The notes beneath the pieces were generated by a model. It made no database searches, had not been told where the DNA came from, and saw nothing but the letters and a program-made list of their open reading frames with translations. The position numbers were made by a program, and so were the translations under genes. Positions 1-6,775 of a stretch of 64,000 nt of DNA are shown here, piece after piece. This DNA comes from Amycolatopsis azurea DSM 43854 (GTDB taxonomy: Bacteria > Actinomycetota > Actinomycetes > Mycobacteriales > Pseudonocardiaceae): positions 1-64,000 of the forward strand of contig NZ_MUXN01000016.1 of NCBI RefSeq assembly GCF_001995215.1, in the 5' to 3' direction. Every line of letters begins with the position of its first letter. Within the stretch, counting starts at the first letter, position 1.

Positions 1-156
1 CGGCGAACGGGGGGAAGCTCACGCCTACGTCCAACGCCGCACCACAGAAGGCATCCCCAAACGACACATCATCCGCTGCCTCAAACGCTACACAGCCCGC
101 GAAATCCACCGAGCACTCATCACAGACCTCACCCCTTGACATCAATAGGAGCATCT
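1..156 (+). mobile_element. Right end of an IS110-type insertion sequence (partial)
   Basis: The transposase tail ends at 139, and the next 15 bases (140-154) do not resemble the flanking repeat. From 155 the sequence is exactly the right arm of the local palindrome, CTTTCGCAAC. The left arm of that palindrome is missing. I infer that the element ends at about 154-156 and that its insertion point is the palindrome loop, with CT as the probable shared core. The left end is outside the window. Confidence 0.55.
2..139 (+). CDS. IS110-family transposase, C-terminal end (5' cut by window)
   Basis: Open from the window edge to TGA at 137-139, giving 45 residues. The piece YVQRRTTEGIPKRHIIRC followed by LKRYTAREIH matches the C-terminal tail pattern of IS110-type transposases (DEDD/Ser recombinases), in which a basic helix precedes an LKRY-AREI motif. 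The catalytic domains lie outside the window. The stop codon is followed by only about 15 non-coding bases before a chromosomal palindrome begins, which fits the short 3' end of the IS110 group. Whether the copy is intact cannot be judged from here. Confidence 0.75.
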   Translation, partial: GERGEAHAYVQRRTTEGIPKRHIIRCLKRYTAREIHRALITDLTP

Positions 157-194
157 TTCGCAACGCTCAACGTTGCGAAAGTGGCTTTCACAAC
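155..194. repeat. Family A nested palindrome, left arm missing
   Basis: This family's unit is two copies of GTTGCGAAAG-N3-CTTTCGCAAC in opposite loop orientation (CCA, then TGG) joined by a 7-base linker. Here only the right arm of the first palindrome (155-164), the linker and the second palindrome (172-194, one arm with TTTCACAAC) remain. The missing first arm coincides with the end of the IS110 element. Confidence 0.8.
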
Positions 195-219
195 TTCGCG
201 ACTGTCTAGGCCGGATGCC

Positions 220-266
220 GTGAAGGCCTCCTTACCTACCCTGAAGGTAGTGAAGGAGGCCTTCAC
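220..266. repeat. Family B hairpin (GTGAAGGCCTCCTT arms)
   Basis: A perfect 14-bp outer stem pairs 220-233 with 253-266. An inner 5-bp stem pairs CTACC (236-240) with GGTAG (246-250). The second copy is at 29532-29578, with its loop in reverse-complement orientation. The element lies between the transposase and the convergent riboflavin-kinase-like gene and could act as a bidirectional terminator. Confidence 0.8.
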
Positions 267-309
267 TACCCGGTCGGCGTGAACGAGGCGAGTCAGACCA
301 AGGAGGCGT

Positions 310-332
310 GTTGCGAAAGTGGCTTTCGCAAC
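310..332. repeat. Family A single palindrome
   Basis: A perfect 10-bp inverted repeat, GTTGCGAAAG-N3-CTTTCGCAAC, lies 27 bases beyond the stop codon of the minus-strand riboflavin-kinase-like gene. It is a single unit, not the usual pair. Confidence 0.8.
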
Positions 333-358
333 GTCCGCGACACGGTGCGCCTGGCAGC

Positions 359-814
359 TCAGGCGGTGACGCGGCGGACGACGCCGTCCCCGGCGTCTCC
401 CGCGTCCGGCAGGCCCTCGGCAGGGTTGTCCGCGGCCCATTTGCCCGCGTCGGCGATGTCCTTGTCGAGCGCGGCGATCAGCGCCTCCGACGACGGGTAC
501 GCCTTCTGCTCCCGCAGGTGGTGCCCCAGCCACACGGTCAGCACCTCGCCGTACAGATCGCCGCTGAACTCCAGCAGATGCGCCTCGACGAGCCGGTAGC
601 CGTCCGCGCCGTAGTACGTCGGACGCCTGCCGACGGAGACCGCGGCCGCGATCCGCGTGCCGTCCGCGCGCTCGGCCCAGCCCGCCCACACTCCGTCGCC
701 GACCTGGCCGTCCTGGTCGCGCAGCGCGATGTTGGCGGTCGGGAAGCCCAGTTCCCGGCCCCGCTGATCGCCCTGCTCCACCTGGCCACGGACCACGAAG
801 TACTCCGCCGTCAT
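359..814 (-). CDS. Stand-alone riboflavin-kinase-domain protein
   Basis: The 151-residue protein begins at ATG (812-814) with a purine-rich GGGGG stretch upstream. Residues 8-30 carry the riboflavin kinase signature (GQVEQGDQRGRELGFPTANI), in which the PTAN motif binds metal and nucleotide in known kinases. RRPTYYG, HLLEFSGDLYG and a final LR-EK-PS-EAL block follow as in the C-terminal half of bifunctional RibF. The N-terminal FMN adenylyltransferase domain is absent, and 151 residues is about the size of a kinase domain alone. The likely activity is ATP-dependent phosphorylation of riboflavin or a related flavin. No neighbour explains a special role, and the main RibF is presumably elsewhere. 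Confidence 0.8.
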   Translation of the reverse strand: MTAEYFVVRGQVEQGDQRGRELGFPTANIALRDQDGQVGDGVWAGWAERADGTRIAAAVSVGRRPTYYGADGYRLVEAHLLEFSGDLYGEVLTVWLGHHLREQKAYPSSEALIAALDKDIADAGKWAADNPAEGLPDAGDAGDGVVRRVTA

Positions 815-914
815 GCCGCCCCCGTCCTCGCTGTCACGAAAGCCATGAATACCACGCCTCGCAGCGGAGGTCGACCGCCGTCCATGCGGCGGGAGGTGTC
901 CATTGTGTACTCGG

Positions 915-1673
915 TCACGTGCTGACGAGCCGGTACCCCAGATCGAGTTCCGTCCGGCCGAGCAGGCCGACGTGATGCCGGTGCCAGTGCCCGTCGGCGA
1001 GGTCGGCGCGCAACCGGCCGACGGCGTCGGCGACGACGTTCTGGTCCAGCAGCGCGACTCCGGACATCCCGGCGCGCACCCGCTCGGACAGGTAGGCCTC
1101 CGGCCTGCGCCAATACGCGCCGAGGAACCCGTCGACGCAGTCCGAGGGCACCGGCAGCGGAGCGACCGTGGGTGTCTCGCCCGCCGCGCGCAGCTCCTCG
1201 ACGATCCTGTCGAGACAGGCCAGCCTGCTCTCGTGCTCGGCGATCTCCGGCAGGTAGTCCCGCACCAGCCAGAATCGCGAGAACACCGCCTGGTCCCAGG
1301 TCACGATCACCTGGCGGCGCGACACCCGCCGAAGCTCGGCCAGCCCTGCGGTCACGTCCGTCCAGTGGTGCACGGTGAGCACAGCCATGCCGACGTCGAA
1401 GGCACCGTCGGGGAAGGGCAGCCCTTCCGCGCGGGCCTGGACGGCGGCGGCCGCGGTGGCCGGACGCTGCGCGATCATCCGCGAAGACGGCTCGACGGCG
1501 ACCACATCGCGATCACCCGGCTCGTAGGAACCGGCTCCGGCGCCCACGTTGACCACGGAGCGCGCGTCGCCGAGAGCGGCTGTCACGGTGGCCGCGATCC
1601 GGGGGTCCGGGCGTCTTGATCGCGCGTAGTCCCGGCCTAGTTCGGCGTACGGGTCGGAGATCAAGGGGCGCAC
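915..1673 (-). CDS. Class I SAM-dependent methyltransferase
   Basis: 252 residues from a GTG start. VVNVGAGAGSYEP (about residues 40-52) is the glycine-rich SAM-binding motif I, VVAVEPSSRMI gives the acidic end of strand beta2, and FDVGMAVLTVHHWTD is the motif IV region typical of the Methyltransf_11/UbiE-like group. The substrate is not evident. An unusual TWDQAVFSRFWLVRDYLPE stretch with a Trp-rich C-terminal half suggests a small-molecule methylase and not an rRNA enzyme. The gene runs in the same direction as the upstream kshB/hydratase operon with a 43-bp gap, so read-through is possible, but it is not a known steroid gene. Confidence 0.8.
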   Translation of the reverse strand: MRPLISDPYAELGRDYARSRRPDPRIAATVTAALGDARSVVNVGAGAGSYEPGDRDVVAVEPSSRMIAQRPATAAAAVQARAEGLPFPDGAFDVGMAVLTVHHWTDVTAGLAELRRVSRRQVIVTWDQAVFSRFWLVRDYLPEIAEHESRLACLDRIVEELRAAGETPTVAPLPVPSDCVDGFLGAYWRRPEAYLSERVRAGMSGVALLDQNVVADAVGRLRADLADGHWHRHHVGLLGRTELDLGYRLVST

Positions 1674-1716
1674 CCGGCCGAGTGTAGCCAGACCCGCTAC
1701 CAGCGGGAACGATGAT

Positions 1717-2580
1717 TCAGTCTGTCGTGGTCAAGAAAGTGTCGGAAAGAACGGGCGCCTCGTCCCGATCCGGTGCCGACGTCGTGATCAGCAGCCCGGC
1801 GGGCTCACGCCAGACGCGGGTCCGCAGCGGTTCGCCGGGGAAGACGACGCCGGCGAACTTGGCCGAGAAGGAGGCGACGCGGGAGGTGTCGCCGTCGAGG
1901 AATTCGTCGGTGACGGCCTTCGCGACGACGCCGTAGGTGCACAGGCCGTGCAGGATCGGCTTGTCGAACCCGGACGCCGCGGCGAACCCGGGGTCGGCGT
2001 GCAGGGGGTTGCGGTCCCCGCAGAGCCGGTAGAGCAGGGCCTGCTGCGGCAACGTCGGTGTGTCGATGACGGCGTCCGGCTCCCGCGCCGGGAGCTCGAC
2101 GCGGTCGGACGGGCCCCGCTCACCGCCGAAACCCCCTTCGCCACGGGCGAAGATGCTCGACCGCAGCGTCCACAGTGGAGTCCCGTCGGAGTCGGTGGCG
2201 ACCGTCTCGTTCACGATCACGGCCGCCTTGCCCTTGTCGAAGACGTCGACGATCCGCGTCCGCGCCACGGCCTTGCCCGAGGTCGGGATCGGCCGGTGCG
2301 CGATCACCTCCTGCTTGCCGTGCAACACCTTCCCAAGGTCCACCTCGACGCCGGGGAAGGAGACCGCGGGCGGTTCGAACACGCGCAGGTTCGCCGCCAC
2401 GGTCGCGAACGTCGGCAGTACCTGGAGGCCGTCCTCGTAGGTGTAGCGCAGCTCCCGCGGGCTCATCGGATCCGATCCGGCGCCCAGGGCCAGGTGGTAG
2501 AGCTGCACGTCCGACGCGGTCCAGGCGAAGCTCACCTCGCCGAGGTCGGCGCCGATCGCGACCGAAGGATCGATGGGCAC
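1717..2580 (-). CDS. MaoC-like (2-enoyl) steroid acyl-CoA hydratase, Hsd4B/ChsH3 type
   Basis: A 287-residue double hot-dog protein, about the length of M. tuberculosis Rv3538. Residues near 190-222 contain YRLCGDRNPLHADPGFA, then FDKPILHGLCTYG, the R-specific hydratase-2 motif with its catalytic Asp/His pair (GD-N-P-LH). The N-terminal half is a degenerate hot-dog fold, as usual for this class. The expected reaction is hydration of a steroid side-chain 2-enoyl-CoA during beta-oxidation. It is the last gene of the kstD operon, 10 bp after kshB, and so under the KstR box at 6689-6702. The exact CoA substrate cannot be read from sequence. Confidence 0.85.
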   Translation of the reverse strand: MPIDPSVAIGADLGEVSFAWTASDVQLYHLALGAGSDPMSPRELRYTYEDGLQVLPTFATVAANLRVFEPPAVSFPGVEVDLGKVLHGKQEVIAHRPIPTSGKAVARTRIVDVFDKGKAAVIVNETVATDSDGTPLWTLRSSIFARGEGGFGGERGPSDRVELPAREPDAVIDTPTLPQQALLYRLCGDRNPLHADPGFAAASGFDKPILHGLCTYGVVAKAVTDEFLDGDTSRVASFSAKFAGVVFPGEPLRTRVWREPAGLLITTSAPDRDEAPVLSDTFLTTTD

Positions 2581-2590
2581 GGGGGAACTC

Positions 2591-3616
2591 CTACTCGTAG
2601 GTGACGGTGACGTCGTCGGTCAGCGGCAGGGACTGGCACGCCAGCACGATGCCTTCGGCGATGTCGTCGCCGTCGAGGACCTCGTTGTTCAGCATCTTGA
2701 CCTCGCCGGAGGTGATCCGGCAGGCGCACGCGCTGCACTGGCCTTCGCGGCACGAATACGGCGCGTCGAAACCCTTTTCCAGCAACAGGTCCAGCAGTTT
2801 CGTGCGGCGCGGCCAGTCTAGGTTCCTGGTCTCGCCGTCGAGGGTGACTTCGACCTTCACCGGGGTTTCGGCCTCTTCGACGGCCACCGGCTCGGCCACC
2901 TCGAACGGGTTCCCGCCGAGGGACAGGAACCGCTCCAGGTGGATCCGCTTGCGCGGCAGTCCGAGGTCCTTCAGCACCGTGCGCGCGGCGTCCATGAACG
3001 GGCCGGGGCCGCAGATGAACGCCTCGTGCGCGGTGTACGGAGCCACCAGCGCCCTCAGCTGCGCCTCGGTCGGCAGCCCTTGCAGGCTCTCCAGCCAGTG
3101 CACCACGACCAGCCGGTCCGCGTGCTTGGCGGCGAGGTCCGTGAGTTCCTTCGCGAAGATGACCGACCGCTCGTCGCGGTTGGCATAGAGCAACACCACC
3201 TTGCCGGTTCCGTGCGCCAGCGCGGACTTCAGGATCGACATCACCGGCGTGATGCCGCTGCCGCCCGCGAGCAGCAGGAAGTCCTCGTCGAGCGACGCGG
3301 GGCTGAACACCCCGGCCGGCGGCAGGACCTGGACCTCCTGGCCCGCCCGGAGGTTGTCGCAGAGCCAGTTCGACCCGTAGCCGTCGGCGGTGCGTTTGAC
3401 GGTGACCTGGACCCGGTTCTCGTGCGGCGCGCTGGAGAGCGAGTAGCAGCGGGCCACCGAGCCCGTCCGCTCGCTCGGCACCCGGACGGTGAGGAACTGC
3501 CCTGGCGTGTAAGCGAAAACGGAGAGGTGCTCGGCCGGGATCTCGAACACGATCGACCGCGCGTCGGCCGTCTCGGTGATCACCTCGGCCACGGTCACGG
3601 TGACGGGACCGCTCAT
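2591..3616 (-). CDS. kshB: 3-ketosteroid 9alpha-monooxygenase, ferredoxin reductase component
   Basis: The 341-residue protein has three visible modules: an FAD domain with RCYSLSSAP, an NAD(P) domain with LLAGGSGITPVMSIL (about residues 116-130) and CGPGPFM, and a C-terminal plant-type [2Fe-2S] domain with CREGQCSACACRI plus a distal Cys in LACQSL. This is the KshB/HmpA layout. It passes electrons from NADH to the KshA Rieske centre for 9alpha-hydroxylation of ADD/AD. Its ATG overlaps the stop of the small upstream ORF (ATGA). In M. tuberculosis kshA and kshB are unlinked; here they share one operon, which supports a dedicated pairing. Confidence 0.95.
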   Translation of the reverse strand: MSGPVTVTVAEVITETADARSIVFEIPAEHLSVFAYTPGQFLTVRVPSERTGSVARCYSLSSAPHENRVQVTVKRTADGYGSNWLCDNLRAGQEVQVLPPAGVFSPASLDEDFLLLAGGSGITPVMSILKSALAHGTGKVVLLYANRDERSVIFAKELTDLAAKHADRLVVVHWLESLQGLPTEAQLRALVAPYTAHEAFICGPGPFMDAARTVLKDLGLPRKRIHLERFLSLGGNPFEVAEPVAVEEAETPVKVEVTLDGETRNLDWPRRTKLLDLLLEKGFDAPYSCREGQCSACACRITSGEVKMLNNEVLDGDDIAEGIVLACQSLPLTDDVTVTYE

Positions 3617-3873
3617 TCGGGCACCTCCAGCTCGCCGTCCTTCAAAGCGATCTCGATGCTCTCGCCGAGATTGCCGCAGGTGTCGAGCAACGCCGTCTGC
3701 GCTCCGGAAGCCTTCCGCTCCGCGAACACCGGGCAGCTGCGGGACGCGTCACTCGTCCACTGGATGCTGGTGTGCTGCATGCTGCTCTTCTTGACCAGCA
3801 CGCACGTCCCGCACGCACGGCAGTTCAGCGGCCGTAGCCCGGCGGTGAGGAATTCGACGGTCTCGGGCTTCAC
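3613..3873 (-). CDS. Small Cys-rich protein of unknown function between kshA and kshB
   Basis: 86 residues from a GTG that overlaps the kshA stop (GTGA); its own stop overlaps the kshB ATG (ATGA). This exact fit on both sides argues strongly that it is translated. The sequence has C-R-A-C-G-T-C near residues 18-24, a CP near residue 47 and a CG near residue 66, five cysteines that could hold zinc or an iron-sulfur cluster. No signal peptide or membrane segment is seen, so it should be cytoplasmic. I do not recognise the family. Its place between the oxygenase and reductase of KSH suggests an accessory or electron-transfer role, which is inference. Confidence 0.75.
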   Translation of the reverse strand: MKPETVEFLTAGLRPLNCRACGTCVLVKKSSMQHTSIQWTSDASRSCPVFAERKASGAQTALLDTCGNLGESIEIALKDGELEVPE

Positions 3874-5009
3874 ACCCCGGCCTCTTCCGCTTGCTGCCTC
3901 GCCAGGTTGTCGGCCACCTCCGCCGCCCAGACCTCGTTGGCGCGGCTGGTGTCCACTTCGAACTCGAACCGCTGAGTCATGTCCTCGGTGACGTCGGCGG
4001 CGTCCACATAGAACTGGTCGTACCAGCGGCGCAGCTGGTAGACCGGCCCGTCCTCCTCGCACAGCAACGGGTTGTCGATCCGCGTCTTGTTGCGCCAGAT
4101 CTCCACGTCCTGCAGGAAGCCGACGCCGATGCCCTTGGCGAACTTGCCGGCGATCTTGTCCGCGTGCTCGTCCGAGACGCCCTCGAACTTCTTCACGCTC
4201 ACGCCCCATTGCAGCACGAACGAGTTCTCGGTGACCGGGTAGTGGCAGTTGATCAGCACGTTCTCGATCTCGAAACCCTGGTACGTGTTGAGCAGCTTGT
4301 TGATCATGTACGAGGGGCCGAAGTACGACGCCTCCGACCGCAGCAGGTTCTCCTCGCCGCCGTAGTTGGACGCCATTCCCTTGTCCGGACGGCCCTTCGT
4401 GTTCAGGTACTGGGTGGCGATGTGCCCCTCGAACACGTTCTTGAAGTAGGTCGGGAAGGCGTAGTGGATGTAGAAGAAGTGCGCCATGTCGACCATGTTG
4501 TCGATGATCTCGCGGCAGTTGGAGCCCTCGATCAGCACCGAGTCCCAGGTCCAGTTGCTCCACTCGCCGGTGAAGACGCCCTCGATCCGCGGGATGACGA
4601 CGTCCTCGGGCGGCGGGTTGCCCTCCGGGTCGTGCCAGACGAACAGCTGCTTGTTCTCCTCCAGCACCTGCCACGTCTTCGTCCGCGCGCGCAGCGGAAC
4701 CCGCTTGGCGTAGGGGATCGAGACGCATTTGCCGTTGCCGTTCCAGCGCCAGTCGTGGAACGGGCAGGCGATCTCGTCGCCCTTGACCTCGCCCTGGGTG
4801 AGGTCGCCGCCCATGTGACGGCAGTACCCGTCGAGCACGTTCAGCTTGCCGGACGAATCGGCGAAGACCACCAGTTTCGTCCCGAACGCCGTGATGGCGT
4901 GTGGCTTCCCGTCCCGGAACCGCTCGGCGAGGCCGAGACAGTGCCAGCCGCGCGCGAACCGCGAAGGGAGCGCGCCCGCGTCGATCTGCCGTACGGATTC
5001 CGTCGTCAT
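3870..5009 (-). CDS. kshA: 3-ketosteroid 9alpha-monooxygenase, Rieske oxygenase component
   Basis: The 379-residue protein, typical of KshA, catalyses 9alpha-hydroxylation of AD/ADD-type 3-ketosteroids. The product is unstable when it also carries the delta1 bond, and ring B opens. The Rieske motif is C63-x-H65 with C82-x2-H85 (CRHMGGDLTQG, then CPFHDWRW). The non-heme iron facial triad is H177 and H182 in DNMVDMAHFFYIH, with D301 in FLQDVEIW. The start ATG overlaps the kstD stop (ATGA). The operon order kstD-kshA is biochemically logical, since the two enzymes act on the same molecule. Confidence 0.95.
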   Translation of the reverse strand: MTTESVRQIDAGALPSRFARGWHCLGLAERFRDGKPHAITAFGTKLVVFADSSGKLNVLDGYCRHMGGDLTQGEVKGDEIACPFHDWRWNGNGKCVSIPYAKRVPLRARTKTWQVLEENKQLFVWHDPEGNPPPEDVVIPRIEGVFTGEWSNWTWDSVLIEGSNCREIIDNMVDMAHFFYIHYAFPTYFKNVFEGHIATQYLNTKGRPDKGMASNYGGEENLLRSEASYFGPSYMINKLLNTYQGFEIENVLINCHYPVTENSFVLQWGVSVKKFEGVSDEHADKIAGKFAKGIGVGFLQDVEIWRNKTRIDNPLLCEEDGPVYQLRRWYDQFYVDAADVTEDMTQRFEFEVDTSRANEVWAAEVADNLARQQAEEAGV

Positions 5010-6676
5010 CGGCTGCCTCCCGCTTTGGTGTGATCTTGCTTCGCGAGATGCTCGGCCGCAAGGTAGCCGAACACCATCGCCGGGCCGATCGTCGCGCCGG
5101 GGCCCGCGTAGGTGCGGCCCATCACCGCCGCGCTCGTGTTGCCCGCCGCGTAAAGTCCGTCGATCACCGAACCGTCTTCGCGCAGGACACGCGCGTGCGG
5201 ATCGGTCCGCAAACCGCCCTTGGTGCCCAGGTCGCCGGGCACGATCTTCACCGCGTAGTACGGCGCGACGTCCAGCGGGCCCAGGCTCGGGTTGGGCTTG
5301 TTCCGCGGGTCGCCGTAGTAGTGGTCGTACGCGCTGCGCCCGCGGTGGAAGTCCTCGTCCACGCCGCTCTTCGCGAAGCCGTTGAACCGCTCGATGGTCG
5401 CTTCCAGCGCTTCGGCCGGGACCTCGATCCGCTCGGCGAGCTTCGCGATCGTGCTCGCTTTGACCGCGATGCCCGCTTTGAACCAGCGGCCGGGCAGCGG
5501 CTGGCGCGGGCCGAGGCCGGTGAACATGTACCGGTTGCGGTTGCGCTGGTCGAACACCAGCCAGGTCGGGATGTTCTCGCCGGGTCCGTCACCCTCGCCG
5601 TACATCGCGTGCACGGCCTCGACGTAGGGCGCCGACTCGTTGACGAAGCGTTCGCCCCGCGTGTTGACCATCAGGCAGCCCGGCCGCGACCGCTCGGCGA
5701 GCGCGAACCACGGGCCGCCGGTCAGCGGGATGGACGGGCCCCACCAGGCGTCGTCCATCAGGTCGACGGCCGCGCCCAGTTTGAGCCCGGCGTCGATGGC
5801 GTCACCGGTGTTGGCTTCGGCGCCGACCGTCCACTCCGTGCCGATGGGCGCGCGCTGATACTTGACCCGCATCTCCTCGTTGCGCTCGAACCCGCCGGCG
5901 CCGAGGACGACGCCGAGCCGCGCGCGGATCAGCTTCTCCTCACCCTCGTGGCGGACGACGACGCCGACCACGCGATCGCCCTCGACCTTCAGGTCCACGA
6001 GCGGCGTGTTCAGCCAGACGGGGACATCCGCGCGGCGCAGGCCCTCGCGCAGCCCAGCCGCAAGCGCTTGCCCCATGGAAAGAAGCCGCTGCCGCCGGAT
6101 CCGGCCGACCAGCCAGCGTCCGCCGAGGCCGAGGACGCGGAGGATGCCCCGCGGGTGCCGCGCGAGCAGGCTCAGCCACCGATAGTCCGCCTGGGTGATC
6201 GGGACGCCCAGCGGGGGAGCGCTGTACGGCGGCTCCAGATTCGCCAGCTCCGGCCCGAGCAGGTTGCCGTCGAACGCGGCCGGTTCGACCGACCGTCCGC
6301 CGGGGCGCCCGCCGGGGGCTTCCGGGTGGTAGTCCGAGTAGCCGCGGACCCAGCGGAAGCGCAGCGGTGTCTTGTCGCAGACGAAGGACAGGACTTCGGG
6401 GCCGCGGTCGAGGAAGGCCGACCGGAGTTCCGCCGGGACCACGTCACCGACGATCGACTCCAGGTATTCGTGCGCCCGCTCCGGGGGTTCGGAGATCCCG
6501 GCCGCACGCAGCGCGTGGTTGCCCGGGATCCAGACGCCGCCGCCGGATCGCGCCGTCGAGCCGCCGAAGTGGGCGGCCTTCTCCACGACCAGGACGTCGA
6601 GTCCCCGATGGGCTGCGGACAGTGCGGCGGTCATCCCGGCGGCACCACTGCCCGCCACGATCACGTCGTAGTCCAT
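5006..6676 (-). CDS. kstD: 3-ketosteroid delta1-dehydrogenase
   Basis: 556 residues from ATG 6674-6676, chosen because MDYDVIVAGSGAAG starts the FAD-binding Rossmann fold and a GAGGGG ribosome site lies just upstream; the frame stays open further but is antisense to the next gene. GSGAAG is at residues 9-14. The C-terminal region GDLGTKGGLRTDPHARVL, then GLYAAGNTSAAVMG and YAGPGATIGPAMV, is characteristic of KstD, including the Tyr and Gly that contact the C3 oxygen. It introduces the C1-C2 double bond into ring A. It is the first gene of a five-gene operon with a KstR box (6689-6702) 12 bases from the start. Confidence 0.95.
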   Translation of the reverse strand: MDYDVIVAGSGAAGMTAALSAAHRGLDVLVVEKAAHFGGSTARSGGGVWIPGNHALRAAGISEPPERAHEYLESIVGDVVPAELRSAFLDRGPEVLSFVCDKTPLRFRWVRGYSDYHPEAPGGRPGGRSVEPAAFDGNLLGPELANLEPPYSAPPLGVPITQADYRWLSLLARHPRGILRVLGLGGRWLVGRIRRQRLLSMGQALAAGLREGLRRADVPVWLNTPLVDLKVEGDRVVGVVVRHEGEEKLIRARLGVVLGAGGFERNEEMRVKYQRAPIGTEWTVGAEANTGDAIDAGLKLGAAVDLMDDAWWGPSIPLTGGPWFALAERSRPGCLMVNTRGERFVNESAPYVEAVHAMYGEGDGPGENIPTWLVFDQRNRNRYMFTGLGPRQPLPGRWFKAGIAVKASTIAKLAERIEVPAEALEATIERFNGFAKSGVDEDFHRGRSAYDHYYGDPRNKPNPSLGPLDVAPYYAVKIVPGDLGTKGGLRTDPHARVLREDGSVIDGLYAAGNTSAAVMGRTYAGPGATIGPAMVFGYLAAEHLAKQDHTKAGGSR

Positions 6677-6688
6677 ACGCCCCTCACC

Positions 6689-6702
6689 TGAAACACGTTG
6701 TA
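6689..6702 (-). promoter_or_regulatory. KstR operator for the kstD operon
   Basis: TGAAACACGTTGTA matches the KstR consensus TNNAACNNGTTNNA at every fixed position. It lies 12 bases upstream of the kstD ATG, close enough to overlap the transcription start, so repression in the absence of steroid-CoA inducer is expected. Confidence 0.85.
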
Positions 6703-6745
6703 GGAAGCATGTAGCAGCATTCGCGCTGCTCCAGTCACCATAGAC

Positions 6746-6759
6746 GAGAACGTGTTCTA
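6746..6759 (+). promoter_or_regulatory. KstR operator for the KstD-like gene
   Basis: GAGAACGTGTTCTA matches TNNAACNNGTTNNA except for the first base, and an extra TTCTA follows at 6761-6765. It ends 16 bases before the ATG at 6776. With the box at 6689 it gives each divergent gene its own operator. Confidence 0.8.
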
Positions 6760-6775
6760 GTTCTAGGGTGGGGTC

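Noticed and set aside
3891..5033. 380-residue plus-strand frame over kshA
   Set aside because: A mirror frame of kshA with shadow composition (many Val/Asp/Arg runs) and no ribosome site.
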